The position numbers were made by a program, and so were the translations under genes. This document shows, piece after piece, positions 1 through 12,002 of a DNA stretch of 64,000 nt. The notes beneath the pieces were generated by a model. It was not told the origin of the DNA. It saw only the letters and a list, made by a program, of their open reading frames with translations, and did not search any database. Every line of letters starts with the position of its first letter. The first letter of the stretch is position 1. This DNA comes from Rhodamnia argentea (lineage: Eukaryota; Streptophyta; Magnoliopsida; Myrtales; Myrtaceae): positions 2,666,001-2,730,000 of the forward strand of contig NC_063154.1 in the NCBI RefSeq assembly GCF_020921035.1, written 5' to 3'.

Positions 1-203
1 TTTTAAGCTAGTTAAATAGTTCGATCTATAAATACAAGCAGACATCATGTTTGCACATCCCGCACAATGTCGATGTCCATTGAGAAATACCGTTAATTTT
101 TTTTTACCTGATTCAACTCTAAATGAGGTTATACTTTTATTGTTATAGAAATTATAAGCTAAACTATAAAACTGAAATTATCCCAAAATAGAGACCAAAA
201 AGT

Positions 204-558
204 GGGAAAAGTACACTAGAAGTGCCATAATTTTTGTACGGCGTTCACTTGAGTGCCATAACTTTCAAAACGTTCACTTAAGTGCCATAACTTTCAAAAA
301 TCATTCACTTGAGTGCCATGTTGATATGGACGCCGGAAAAGCTGACATGGCAGCGGGAAAGCTGACGTGGCAGCCGGAAAGCTAACGTGGCTCGCCGGAA
401 AAATGACGTTACACGTCGGAAAGATGATGTCGCAAAAGTTACTATAGCACTCAAGTGAACGATTTTTGAAAGTTATAGCACTTAAGTGAACATTTTGAAA
501 GTTATGGCACTTAAGTAAACGCCGTACACAAGTTATGGCGCTCATGGTGTACTTATCC
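204..558. mobile_element. Mutator-like MITE, copy 1
   Basis: A 355-bp foldback element. Its ends are inverted versions of each other (GGGAAAAGTACAC on the left, complement of GTGTACTTATCC on the right) and the subterminal blocks with AGTGCCATAACTT are inverted too. It is flanked by a perfect 9-bp repeat, CCAAAAAGT, at 195-203 and 559-567. The paralogous position 17785-17793 has the unoccupied target. A 9-bp duplication with long TIRs is typical of Mutator-superfamily MITEs. The centre contains several ~20-bp tandem units built on CCGGAAAGCTGACGTGG. No transposase is present. Confidence 0.8.
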
Positions 559-685
559 CCAAAAAGTAATAAAAAGATACCATAGGTTTTGTTGATTTAG
601 AAAGATCGATTGAAAATCAAAAGAAAATCTAAAAATCTGGGTAATAGTATAATTACGAAAACTTGTGAATAGTAGCGAAGGAATG

Positions 686-1031
686 GGGAAAAGTACACTA
701 GAAGTGCCATAACTTGTGTACGGCGTTCACCTGAGTGCCACAACTTTCAAAACGTTCACTTAAGTGCTATAACTTTTAAAAATCGTTTACTTGAATGCTA
801 CGTTGGAGCAAAATCGTTCACTTGAGTGCTACAGTAACTTTTCCGGCGTGCCATGTTGCTTTCCGGCATACTACGTCGGTTTTCCGGCGTCTACGGTAAC
901 TTTTCCGGCGTGTTACGGTGACTTTTCCGGCTGCCACGTCAACATGGCACTCAAGTGAACGATTTTTAAAAGTTATGGCACTCAAGTGAACGCCGTACAA
1001 AAGTTATGACACTTCTAGTGTACTTTTCCCC
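686..1031. mobile_element. Mutator-like MITE, copy 2
   Basis: A second 346-bp member of the family at 204-558, with the same GGGAAAAGTACACTAG ends in inverted orientation. It is flanked by the 9-bp direct repeat GAAGGAATG at 677-685 and 1032-1040. The corresponding place in the downstream copy (about 17902-17910) has only one diverged target and no element. The interior repeats a TTTCCGGCGTG-like unit. It encodes nothing convincing; short open frames across it are by-products of the repeats. Confidence 0.8.
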
Positions 1032-2030
1032 GAAGGAATGATTTGACTTTATCATGGAAGTTGAGAGGCCGGATTGAGCATATCGAAACTTTAGGAATTA
1101 GATCCAACATGTAGGGATAGTTCAAGGATGACATTTCATATTGGATCCAAGTTTAGAGAGTATTAATGTCATTTTTCAAAATTAGGAGAAAAGTCGATAA
1201 AATATATAAATTAAAGTTAATAAGTTCATACAAGAGTGGGTAAATTTAAAATGTAGTCAAGAAAGGTAAACATAAGTTGGTAAGAGATTAAATGTTGGTA
1301 ATTTAAAGAAAAATAAATTCGATAAGTTACTTAAATGAGATTTGTGAATTTAAAATGAGTTGATACCTTAATAAGAGAAATGTCGATAAGTCCTTTAATT
1401 AAGGTTGGCACATATTAAAAAGCGTTGATAAACTTAAGGGGATGCCAAGAAATGCAAATACAACAAAATAAATAACACTAAGAAAAGTAATTACGTAAAA
1501 ATAAATTAATGTCGGTAACTAACTTTGATAGAGTTGGTAAGGCAATACTATGTGGCAATTTAATGGAAGAAAAGTTGGCGAGTTACCCCCATTTAAGATT
1601 GGTAATCTCAAAAAAGAATTAATACATTGCCCACCAATCAAATAAAAGATGGTAACGCAATAAAAAGCTCACAAATTAAAAAGAAAATCGAACATTGGTA
1701 AGTATCTCGAATTAGTCGGTAATCCAAAGCTCACTGGTGATTCAAGACAAAAGTTGTTAAGTCATCCTAATTTAGATCGGTAAATTCATACAAGAGTTAG
1801 TAAATCACAACTGTTAGTAAATTATGCAAATAAATTTTTTTTTGTATGTAATGCAAATAAAATTTAAAAAGACATTAAAATAGTTGCAAAATTGGCTATG
1901 AAAAAAAATTGGCAATTTTAACAAAGTGCTAGTAAGTCGCCAATAAGTTACTTGGAAACAAACCACCAATCATTTGTCTGACCAACGGTTTTTTCCTGTC
2001 TTTGCACTTATCAACACTCGTTAAAATTTG

Positions 2031-5017
2031 TGTCGCGACCTAAAAATTAACTTTTCAGGCTAATAGATTACTAAGCTATTAAACCTAGCTCGGACTCTCC
2101 CAAGTTCATAACAATTCACGACTTATGGTTCAAGTTTTTCATGCAAAAGGTTTTATTTGGAGTCGTCACTAATCTGTTTACGGTAGGTTGATTAGAAACC
2201 TAAATAAAGTATTGGGAGAAATACTTTATTCCTACGAATCAGAGATTATGAATCCGGGGACTTGATTACGCTAGATTATACTAACGCCCTTTCGGTACAT
2301 TTTTAAAAAAAAATGTTTGGCAGACAATTTGGATTCATTTTAGAATCTATCTCCTGACATGTGAAAATGTCCATGCGGATACATAATCATGAAATAGACA
2401 CCCGGTAATCAAACTGTAAACAAATTGCTTGGATGAATGAAATGCAAGCAATTCTAAACATTAAATGTTTTTTTTTTCTTGTTTAATGCAGATTAGCTAT
2501 ATGCCATGCTAACCTAAATTAAACCTAAATGTAAAGACATGCAATCTGCTCTAATATGAATGTATATGATATGAAAATGACATGGAAAAGTGTGCTAGCT
2601 TATCATGGCATAAATTTAATGAACTACATGACTAACCCTAAATGATATGTACTCACGTGACCTAATTTCAATGATTGGCAAAATAATGCAACTACATTAT
2701 TACATGCATTTTTTAATGTATGACCCTATGACATGCATAAATGACGAGTCAAAAATGGAAAATGGGAATGACATGGCAAGTGTGCAATTTCAAACATATG
2801 CTATGCATGCATGTTTTTTTTTTTTTATGCTTTAAAAGGTAAAAATTATCTGTGTTAGAAGTAAAATCTTACCTAATCAGTATGTACAATGCATGAAAAT
2901 TTGAAACCAAAGATTACGGTAATCTAAAAAATAACCCATCATCTCACGGATTAAATTAAAGTTAATCGCAACTTTAGGCAACACAAATATTCAATATAAA
3001 GTCAAAATAATTAAAAAAAAATGATCCAAAGTCTTATGGATCAAATTAGTAATTAAGTTGACTTTTCTTGACAATAATACCTAATTGGATAATGCCTAAA
3101 ATCTCAAATATTCACGTTAGATATTGATCAATCCGAAATATGGCAACAAAATATTGAATTGGCTAAGAATCGTTACCTATTTCGTGGATATTATTTCCAA
3201 ATTTGAATCAGCGAATGACAAAATCGAACAATGACCGATGCACTTCCAATGGATCACATGGTGCTCCTTGGTGGTTTGCGGTTCACGATGAGAACTCAAG
3301 GCCAGTAAATCAACTGGAAAAGAATGAAGGGGAATTGCCTCATGGTGTGTCACGAACAACTTGGGACAGATATGGTTCGCAGATCGTGCGGACGGACTCG
3401 TGGCTATGACTTACGCTTTTGACTCTTGTGGATCTGCAACAATCTTTTTCTCTTTTCTTTGACCACCGTTTGGAATTTTTCCTTTAACCAAATAACCTGC
3501 AAAATCAAGAATACGTGAGCAGTAGGCCAATGGTTCGTTGATCCAACGCGTGGGACGTTGTGTAGACTCGGTGGACAAAGCGTGTTGATGGTTTGACGAA
3601 CAGAGCGACAACGATGAGGGATTGTCTAATGAGACTCTATGACTTGCACCAAGGCCTCAAGGTGCAGTATGGATGCTTCTCGGACAAGGGCAATCACAGT
3701 AATGCTTGAGAAAAAGGCATTGGCAGGGCAGGAAAATCTCGTGACGGTGGCTAGCCTCGATTGGTTGGTGATGCCGGCAAGGCGTTGAAGCGAGAATGAA
3801 TTGTGGTGCAGTTCCTGTGGTGTCCGAACAAATCAAAAGAAAAGAAAAAAAAATGAGAAGAAAAAAAAATGACTTATTTTCCCTCTCGTGTTCCTCTCAG
3901 TTTTTTTTTTTTACACACCAAGGATTCTCAATGAATCCCCCTCACGTTTTCTTTTTCTCTTTACATGTTTCCAGAATCGCCACCCTCTCTTCCTCTCCGC
4001 CCTCGAGCAAAAAAAATGTCCACCTTTTATAGCAACAACCACTCATGCTTTCTTTGGAAAATCTGAATCCGTGGAGTCAATTACTGAATTTTGGGTCTGG
4101 AATGCCTTCAACAATTGCTGTAAATCAGTGCACGAAGGATTTCTCTCCTGTGGGTCTCCATGGATATCCATTCTTTCGAGGACCAGGTACATTTCCACCA
4201 TGTGCACATTTATTTTTATCTTTCCTTCTTCGTCTCGCACGAATAGATGGAACGGAGTAATAGACAATCGTCTTACTCAAACAATTCTCTTTTACTTTCA
4301 TGTTGCTGACCTGTGTGTTCTATCGTACGCTTCCCTTGCTAAAGAGCTTCCACAGTGAAAGAAATTGTCTCTTGATTTGTGGGATTCCACTACTTTTTTT
4401 TCTTCATGATTCTATCCGATGGTGTTATTGATTAGATATTCTCTGCACAAGTCTAGGACATGATTCTTTTCTCTCTTTATTGACTTTTCTGATCGAAATT
4501 GCCATTGAATCAAATCGATTTTTTTTTCAATTTTTTTTTTATCAATGTCCTCTCATTTGGCCATGTAATATCCTCTAAAGACTGCCTTGTGAGTCGGATG
4601 ACCTCCTGCAGTGAGGAAATCCCAGGATTCCTCCATTATCTTTTATCCTTCTATGAGTGTATGCGAAGTGGGCCAACTATCTCACAATTCTATCCTTTTC
4701 TTGCCCTTCCCTCACTTCCCCATGCGGTGAATACGTTCAATGAATTTCGACCAAGGTTCATCATTGGACCAATTTACCATATGAATTTCAGCACTCGCAA
4801 CGTGCACGGGCATGATCAAATTTTCTCTCACTTTGGGCATAGTCCACCTTGTCAATTAAGTTCACGTGAACTATATCCACCGCCACCAATCGAAATAAAA
4901 TATAAATGAGATGCATGCAGAAATTAAATTGATCTAAATACGAACTATGTGTCATTCTCTAATTTTATATGCAAAATTTGATATCCTAAAAAGGTAGTCA
5001 AAATTTAGGTGTCAACA
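2031..5017 (+). mobile_element. Solo LTR of a Gypsy-type retrotransposon (probable)
   Basis: This 2,987-bp insertion begins TGTCGCGACC and ends GGTGTCAACA, so it has the TG...CA ends of an LTR. It is flanked by the 5-bp direct repeat ATTTG (2026-2030 and 5018-5022). The paralogous site near 20270-20276 is uninterrupted. No gag or pol reading frame, primer binding site or internal second LTR was seen, so a solo LTR left by recombination is the simplest reading; a non-coding LARD-like element is the alternative. The left part, with TTTGGAGTCGTCACTAATC and a CGGTAGGTTGATTAG block, resembles LTRs of large plant Gypsy elements. A related fragment lies inverted at 55460-55886. Confidence 0.7.
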
Positions 5018-5327
5018 ATTTGAAAAGTTCACAATTTTTTGCACCGAACAATAGAATTCGGCAGACCAGACTTGGCCCATCAAGCACTCTCTTCACCTTA
5101 TTGCTTTACTCCAACTTCTTCGCATAACAGTGACAGGGAAGGTCATCATCAATGGACAAATCTCCAAACGATGCAACAGTCATTGAGAACAAGACAATAA
5201 ACTAGAAGGAAAAGAGGGGACTGAGCTAAATTCTATGCAGGAAGCTCTGATTTAGGAACTCCAAAAATCAACCAGTGCACAATTCTAGATACACATTTTC
5301 TTCCCCTCTTCTACATGTGTTAAATTA

Positions 5328-5568
5328 TCATAAATCTGCAAAAAGATTGTCTGTCTTGGAATCTACAGCACTAAGCCTCAAGGCCGCGATTGCTGCCGCA
5401 ACGGACTTACACCCGAAGAAACAGATATTGAGCCAATGCGATGACTTCTGAATGGAAGACCGCTTCGTCATCGGTACATGTGGTTGGCGAGGATGAACGT
5501 TAGAGGGAACGTGCTTATCGCCCCCGTGAGGCTCTCAAAGTCGCCGAGGAAAGGAAGGGCTGCGACCA
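5328..5568 (-). pseudogene. 3' stub of a proline transporter gene
   Basis: This stretch is collinear with the last exon of the intact minus-strand proline transporter at 20584-20837 and includes the equivalent stop codon (5328-5330). It retains about 80 codons of the C-terminal exon, then stops abruptly at 5568 where the match to the intact gene ends. Near 5460 it lacks 10 bases present in the intact copy, which shifts the frame. With no upstream exons it cannot make a transporter. It marks the right breakpoint of the upstream duplicated segment. Confidence 0.85.
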
Positions 5569-6169
5569 CATAAAAAATTTTTGCGTCATTTTTCTTCTGG
5601 TTTCGTATGTTTCCATTGGTTGTGCTCGATTTGTTTTCTTATACGTTCAGTCAAAGAAGGAAATTTATCCGCTGTTTTTCCTAACAGACGAAGCTGCGAT
5701 CTGGGGCATCTTCGCCACATTGCGCTCCCGTTCGGCCAATCTCGCTCTCCATCTGTCGAGTCGCACCTGCATGTTCGAGCCTTCGATCTGTAAGTCCACC
5801 CAATTTTGTGCCTTTCCTTTTCTTTCGCTCCTCGTTTGAGGTTCATTGCGCGAAATTTGACCTCTCGCCGCCGTTAGAATTTGTCGACTGCCCGGTGAGT
5901 GAGGATGGCTGGCGACGTTGACGTGCAGCGCGAGGCATGCGTGGAGATCTCGTTGTTAAATGGCAAAACCGATGAGAAGTGTGGGATGGACGTCAGAGAC
6001 AGCAGGATCTGGTAAAGAGCATGGGCGATTATGATGGCTGGTCACACCGCGAAGAGGAGGAGGCTATTGATAATGGAATCGAGAATGGCAATGGAAACAG
6101 CAAGTCGTCAAAGGGAGTGAGCCTGTTGTCGTCGAGGAGTTGGCAATGGTCTTGTTGGCACCGACACAC
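5569..6169. other. Unassigned stretch, no supported gene
   Basis: This stretch is somewhat richer in G+C than its surroundings. It has a short ATG frame (5904-6017, 37 codons, starting MAGDVDVQREACVEISLLNG) followed by other broken frames. It could be the decayed 5' end of a host gene, but I recognise no family and see no full-length coding frame. Confidence 0.3.
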
Positions 6170-6312
6170 GAGGAAAGAGAGAACAAAATATTTTCTTTGT
6201 CAAATGCGGGAAAATATTTTTCTTTTGATTTTTGAGTTTTAGCTAAATACCGAAAACACTTCTTGGAAAATATTTTCCAAAAATGTCATATTTTTCACGA
6301 AATAAACAGAAC
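6170..6312. mobile_element. Fragment related to the Harbinger-like element at 18637-20046
   Basis: The segment, with repeated GGAAAATATTTT blocks and an end reading TTTTTCACGAAATAAACAGA, parallels the right end of the element at 18637-20046 (TTTTCTACGAAACAAACGGA). No matching left end was found, so it appears truncated. Confidence 0.45.
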
Positions 6313-6879
6313 CTTACATATATTTTCCTGACATTACTCAACTTAAGTTTTAGTTATTTACGTTTGGAAAGGACGAGAGTGCAAAAATTCACCAGGTAAA
6401 CAACTTATATTAGTCTGACAAAAAAAAAAAACAACTTATATTAGCAAAAATTGAAAACGATCTACTAAATCGGGCCACCTCACCTATAATTTTTCGGTTT
6501 TCGTCTTCTGCGAACCAAAACTTCTTGGTTAGTGGAAGAAGGTAAAGGGAAATAATGTAATTCGAGTTGGAAAAACATCCCCATACATTTTGGTAATTCC
6601 AAAACTATCATTGGTAGGGTAGGACATCTATTATGACAAGTACAGATATACTTGATTGTATGTATCTAAAGGACGGCGGCAATATCCACAATTGGAAATG
6701 AGATCGCAAGCCACTTTCGCACGGTCCATCCGGAAACACGATTGATTGACATAAATGAGATTATCAAATTTGTTTATTCTGGTTTTGCGCTCGTCTGAGG
6801 ATGATCGTCCGAGGCAAAACTTATAGCAGTTGGCACCTAGAATAGCAACACAATAGTGTTAGGTGTTAGCACTGTTATG

Positions 6880-7545
6880 AATAGATTATTATTTTTTTTG
6901 GATTTTACGAGTTCCAACGTTTATTTGTCAATAACATACTAACTGAATAACTGATTTATCAGGTTGATGTAGTTTACAAATGGTCATTGATTATTACAAA
7001 TGGGCGTGTTTTTTTGCCAGTAGAATATGCAACACTTACCTATTTGACAGCCGGTGTAATTTAACAGCTGTAACTTACGTATGAAAGTAACAATTTTCCG
7101 CTATAAATTTTTAGCAGATTATTAGCAATCTTATGAGGAGTAACAACATTAATGTCAGTTTTTTTTTTTTTTGGGTCAAAAAATTTGTCAGTTACATACT
7201 AATAATCAATTTACCAGGCATAAATACACTTGCGGTTTGACAAAAAAAAAATTACACTTGTGGATTACGAACAATCTCTCATTTTTGCGAGTGGGGCGCA
7301 TTTGAGCTGGTATATGACAAGTTGCTTACATACTTTTCGAGTGCTGTTAATTAAATAGCTGTAACTTCTGAGTAAAATTAAAATTTACCATTTTAAATTC
7401 CTAGTAGACTAATCTCAGTGGGAAATTAATTACTCTCGTGGTAACTTAGGATATTTGTTCGCATTTATGTGTTGATTTATTTCAGTGGTGACTTATTATT
7501 TACACCACTACAATTTATTTTTGAGGGGTAAATTTAATAATTTTT
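6880..7545. repeat. Degenerate tandem duplication, non-coding
   Basis: Two blocks, about 6925-7150 and 7188-7430, share motifs in the same order: a GTCA..ACATACTAA start, TTTA(T/C)CAGG, a block with TTGACAG or ATGACAAG, and TAGCTGTAACTT near the end. They look like an old ~250-bp tandem duplication. No gene is visible. Confidence 0.4.
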
Positions 7546-7787
7546 CCTATTGTTTCGCGGAAAATGAGTAATCTAGAAAATGTTTTCCTAAAAAATAGTC
7601 ACACGTATTACTTGAAATTAGCCAATGACAAATATTTCTCATTACCGACAATAATTTGTGTCTAAATATTTGCGTAGAAAATGAAAAATGTTTATCGATC
7701 AATCATTTTTCTAAGTAATATAGCGATCAATTTTTTGAAAAATGCTTTTCAAATTACTCATTTTTCGCGAAACAAACGAAGTTTTCG
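7546..7787. mobile_element. Short Tourist/Harbinger-like MITE
   Basis: About 240 bp with inverted ends: TTGTTTCGCGGAAAATGAGT on the left and the complement of ACTCATTTTTCGCGAAACAA on the right. Terminal sequence is shared with the larger element at 18637-20046. It has no coding capacity. The target duplication could not be fixed because the outermost bases have diverged. Confidence 0.6.
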
Positions 7788-8204
7788 TGTTACGTTCGAA
7801 ACAAGACAAAAAGCGAAGGCTTTTCCAATGACATTCACTGAACCATGCTAAATAAAGAGGAGATTAACGAGGTGGGAATTGGAAATAACAAGAGACAAAC
7901 ACAACATTCAATATGACCAGCGTTCTTACTGTGGGTCAAAAGTGAATACTTGTGATAATCTGCACTGCTTTTTCAAATCAAATAATAAGTTTAGACCAAT
8001 GTGAGAAATGGAATTGATTTTCGACGTTCGTCTACTCGTTTTATGACGGACCTGTGTTGTTATTTGAATACGGCTCACTTGTTCAAATGCTTAATCATAA
8101 TTTGTTGCAGCAAACCAAATTTTTGAGCTAATTACTACTGTTTCTAGCGACACCCATCAATGTGTAAGGACAAACTAGTTTTTGTTCTTGGTATCGACTA
8201 AGTC

Positions 8205-8278
8205 CACGGGAAAACGGTGCATGAAGAAGACCCTTGTCGTTCTAAATGACCAGTAGCGATAGGTTGGAAATGGAAAAT
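8205..8278. repeat. Partial duplicate of RLK 3' flank
   Basis: This block (AAAACGGTGCATGAAGAAGA and onward) repeats 8952-9020 in the same orientation. Both resemble the 3' flank of the intact RLK near 17165-17220. It is another remnant of the RLK tandem array. Confidence 0.55.
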
Positions 8279-8944
8279 TATTCAAAAAGTCATAAACTTA
8301 TTGCACTTTTGTCAATTTAATCCTGAATCTTTTAATTTTGTCAATTAAGTCTATTAGGCCAATTTTGACTTTAAATTGTTGATGTCGACACCGGTCGTCC
8401 TACATGGTGACGTGGACATTTTTATTATACTTTAATATTTTTTAAAAAAATTTGTTAATTTTTTCTTTTTTTATTGTTAAATTTTTTTCTCTTTGTCCTC
8501 TTGCTAGTCGGCGGGCCTCAGCCACCGACCAAAGGCGAGGCTGACCTCACCGGTCTCCGGCGAAGCTCGCCCCCGCTGTCCACAAGAGAGGTGAGGTTGA
8601 GGCCTGTGAGGACAACCTCACCGGCCCTCATCTTTGGTCGGTCGTTGGCCATGGTCGATGCTTAGCAACCGGCTAGGGGAAAAAGGGAAGAAAAAGAAAG
8701 AAAGAAAGAAAAGAAAAATAATTAATAATAACAAATTCACAAAAATATTTAAAATTGTCTATGTTAGCTTTGGCTGCCACATAAGACAGCCGGCACTATA
8801 TAAGCTATTTTCCATCAAAATTGGTCGGATGGATTTAATTGAAAAAACGTGAAAATATTTATGACTCAACTAAACAATTAAAACTTTAAAAGGTGAAGGA
8901 AAAAATTGATAAAAGTGCAATAGATGTACGACTTTTTAGATAAT
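8279..8944. repeat. Foldback element of the dispersed 'cannot-find-TIR-gene' family, copy 1
   Basis: Its ends are inverted versions of one another: CATAAACTTATTGCACTTTT on the left and the complement of AAAAGTGCAATAGATGTACG on the right. Next to each end lie blocks resembling AATTTAATCC and GATTTAATTG. The centre is a GC-rich insert (about 8500-8660) ending in a GAAAG-rich run. Relatives occur at 45771-46752, 47813-48360, 58048-58550 and 60490-60865. It has no coding potential beyond short low-complexity frames. Confidence 0.6.
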
Positions 8945-9502
8945 TTTCTTGAGGAAAACGGAGCATGAAGAAGACGTTTGTCGTAAATGACCAACAAAGG
9001 GGGTTGGAGAGTCTGTGAAGGCCATTCAATGAAGGTTGGAAGACAACACATGAAGACTCAAAATCAACGATAAGGTCTTCGCGCTCGTCCGTTAACTCGG
9101 ACACCCTTAATTATACGGCAGCGTCTCGTGGACAACGAAATAAGCACTTTCTAATCAATCCTTCGAGAGTTAAATTTGGACTCCACAAACAAGTTGCAAA
9201 TGGCAGATGATAGGCACTGTCGGAATAAATGAATTGGTCCCAGATTCGTTCCAATAACTTCGACAGCATCACTTCATGAGAAATTTCTTTTGCAAACTCC
9301 AAAAACAAGAGCATCAACCTTTCGATGTTCCGGTCCACTAAACAAGGTCCTCAACTCTGCCATCGCTAGCCATGAAATTTATGGGCAGCTTCTTGTAAGA
9401 ATAATCAATAGCTGGAACTGTAGCGGAAGCTACGGGAGTGGAATAATTTTCTTAGGTTCTTCAAACACTGATTGTCTCGCTTACAACAACAGGCATACAT
9501 GA
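8945..9502. pseudogene. Remnant of RLK 3' flank (RLK-A)
   Basis: Positions 8952-9110 resemble the 3' flank of the intact RLK at 17165-17300, and 9060-9490 resemble the 3' flank of the truncated RLK at 12003-12370. No LRR or kinase sequence is left, so only the tail of a former RLK copy survives. On the minus strand the region keeps a partly open frame with residues IERLMLLF..EFA..ISHE that is also seen at 11946-12215. I do not recognise its family. Confidence 0.55.
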
Positions 9503-9509
9503 AAGTAGG

Positions 9510-9790
9510 CCTAAGTCCCTAAAAAATCCCAAATTTTAGGTCAAGTCCAAATTTGTCCCGAACTTTTTATTGTCTTAAAAAAAAAAAATCATAACTTTAG
9601 GTTTAGCCCCAAATCTACCCCTAACATTTTTTTTTTGTTTAAAAAAAAAAGCCTTAAACTTTAGGTCCGGTCTTAAATCTACTCCGAACTTTTTTATTGT
9701 CAAAGAAAAAATCACCAATTTTAACTCTAGTCTCAAATCCGCTCCATTAGCCCTCTGTCCAAAAAAAAGCCCTCAACTTTAGTAATTAGA
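9510..9790 (+). repeat. Degenerate ~65-75 bp tandem repeat
   Basis: Four successive units begin with variants of AACTTTAGGTC..(C/T)AAATC(T/C)(A/G)C(C/T)CC and each ends in a run of A or T. The same unit type, partly inverted, recurs in the foldback block at 51625-52125. It is non-coding. Confidence 0.65.
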
Positions 9791-11082
9791 ACCTTTAGAA
9801 CCATGAAAGAATCACAAATTTTTTTTTGGAATGAAGTTTTTTTTTTTTTTTTTTTGTGGGTCTCAGCTCCTGTAGAAAGTATCGTAATGTTTTTGGAGAC
9901 AGTATAGAAGTTACAACAACAATAAACTTGAATTACGACATATACACGAGGATTGGGCCCTCCGGAGCGACCCTAGCCAAGCCCCAAGTCATCCCGGACG
10001 TTTTTGCAGAGTAGAGTGGCGACGTCTTCTGTCATTTCAGCTTGACAAGTTTCTACGACCACACAAATGTAAGATAAACGTCATTAGCAACTTCAATTAA
10101 CTTGGAAATTTCAAAGTAAGCGATCAGATGAAGACTCGGATGAATGAACTTTCACGCCTTCTAGAAATCATTAATTTCTCTAAACATCTCAATCTCCACC
10201 AGATCGCTCAGCAGCAGAATTAGGAATCTGTCATATCAGCAAAGTCGTAACTCAGCTGCATTCGGTTAGGGAGAAACTTTTTCTTACGGTGATTTTCATC
10301 TCTCGTATCATTCAAAAGAAAGTTGGTTCAATTGATTGGTTCATTGGGGGACCTAAGTGTGAAATTTTAAAAAAGAATGTCCTGCCGTGTTATGTGGCGG
10401 TAGGCAAAGATTGAAAATTAAATCGGCCAATATGCTGTTGTTACTTGTTATATGGTTTAGAGTATTGGTAGGACTCTTTGTTTAAGTTAAATAATCTAAG
10501 CTCCAAAATTTTAGCAAAAGATGTCATGAATCAAAGGCCGGTAGCAGGAAATTTCTGCCGATCAGATCGCAGAAACTATGCTCCTTTAAATGCTAGACAG
10601 GCATATAGTCTTAGTACGTATATTGTAAAGAAGATTATTTTAGTATAAGGTCACTATCTATTCTAAAATCGTAAAAGATTAGGATAATCTCGACAAGGAG
10701 CGGAAGGAGCCATTTTCATTGGTACTCTCTGCTGGCTGATTGCACATTTAGATCCTACGACAGTACTATCTACGACCCTGGTTGAGTTAAGAAAAGTTAT
10801 CGATTTTTTTTTGTTTTCAATTTCCGACATTGATGCGTTTGGTAAAAATTCTCAGAAATTATTTTAATTGAATCGACCGGAAAGTGTTTTCTCATTTCTA
10901 ATCTAACTTTCTAAAAACTTTGGAAATAACTTACTCCCCAAAACATGGGGGAGTTGTGGTGGACTCAAGTCGATTTGCCCCTATAGATCTCTTATCGGTG
11001 AGGTAGCTAAACCACACCTGAATTAAGCACCCCATCTCTTCATCTCCCTGCACATCCCTCCAGTCCACTTCTGCTTTGAGCC
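9791..11082 (+). other. 5' flank of the truncated RLK copy, no gene
   Basis: No open frame of interest. From about 10120 onward the sequence parallels the 5' flank of the intact RLK (13418-13870) in the same order, down to the 50 bases before the start codon. Where the intact copy has a TATA box (13770-13776) this copy reads CTATAGATC near 10981, so the box is mutated. Confidence 0.6.
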
Positions 11083-12002
11083 ATGCAATTCCTGGGCTTT
11101 AGTTTCGCAAAATTACCATTCCGTCACTTCGTTTTGGCGATTGTGATTGTGATTGTGTTGTGCTTTGCACGAGTCTACACGCTATCGAATGAAACTGATA
11201 AGTCCACCTTGCTTGCATTCAAGGCTGGGATAATCGAGGACCCTCTCGAGGTGCTTAGCTCTTGGAACAATACGGTTAGCGTCTGCCAATGGTACGGCAT
11301 TACGTGCAGCCACCGACACCACAACAGAGTCACGTTTTGGACCTGAGTTCCCAGAAGCTCTCGGGGTCTATCTCCCCTCACATCGGGAACCTCAGCTTCC
11401 TGAGAAAATTATGGCTCATTAATAACAGTTTTCACCACGAAATCCCTTCCCAAATCGGCCTGTTGCATCACCTACGCTAGTTATTGCTGTCCAACAATTC
11501 TCTCACGGGCGAAATCCCCAAGAACACTTCAGGTTGCCTTAACCTCCTTCTCCTCGGAATGCATCACAACCAACTGAACGGAGAAGTTCCTTCGGAGAAT
11601 GGTTCATTGGTGAAGCTTCAGGCTCTTCGTTCAGCAGCAATCCGTCTAACAAGAAGTGTCCCTTCTTCCATTGGGAACTTATCATCGTTGGAGGATCTTT
11701 ATCTTCAGGGAAATTACTTGGGCGGGAGTCTTCCTCGGGCTCTAGGCCTACCGACCAAACTAACATCACTCACTTTAAGAGATAATCGGTTGTCCGGTAC
11801 GGTTCCGCCTTGCCTCTACAATTTGTCTTCATTGTTAACATTTGACATAGGATATAACCAAATGCATGGAAGTCTTCCCCCCGCGATCGGCTTTGGTCTT
11901 TCCAACTTAGAATTTTTCAGCATCGAAGAGAACCACTTTGTTGGATCAATCCTTCTGTCCATGCCTAATAATGCCACAAATCGACAAATACTTCGACGAT
12001 AA
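11083..12002 (+). pseudogene. Truncated LRR receptor kinase pseudogene (RLK-B)
   Basis: Nearly collinear with the first ~900 bases of the intact RLK at 13871: signal peptide, LRRNT segment and about the first ten LRRs. It is broken in three ways. A 1-bp deletion near 11334 (GTCACGTTTTGG against GTCACCGTGTTGG) shifts the frame. A tyrosine codon has become TAG at about 11477-11480. Finally the match ends at about 11998, where the sequence jumps straight into 3' flank. The rest of the LRRs, the membrane segment and the kinase are missing. It cannot encode a receptor; at most a short secreted LRR fragment could be made. Confidence 0.9.

Larger units (their letters stand above)
1..5568. repeat. 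Upstream copy of a segmental tandem duplication (pairs with 17581-20837)
   Basis: Read in order, this stretch matches 17581-20837: the first ~200 bases match 17581-17790, 1032-2030 match 17900-20270, and 5018-5568 match 20270-20837. The match starts at the first base of the window, so the duplicated unit probably extends upstream. In the downstream copy the matching block begins about 540 bases after the stop codon of an intact LRR receptor kinase, so another RLK copy may lie just outside the window. Differences between copies are mostly discrete insertions, annotated separately. The match stops abruptly inside the last exon of the proline transporter. Confidence 0.85.

Noticed and set aside
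5904..6017. Short ORF MAGDVDVQREACVEISLLNG
   Set aside because: Only 37 codons with no family match; kept only as an unassigned note.
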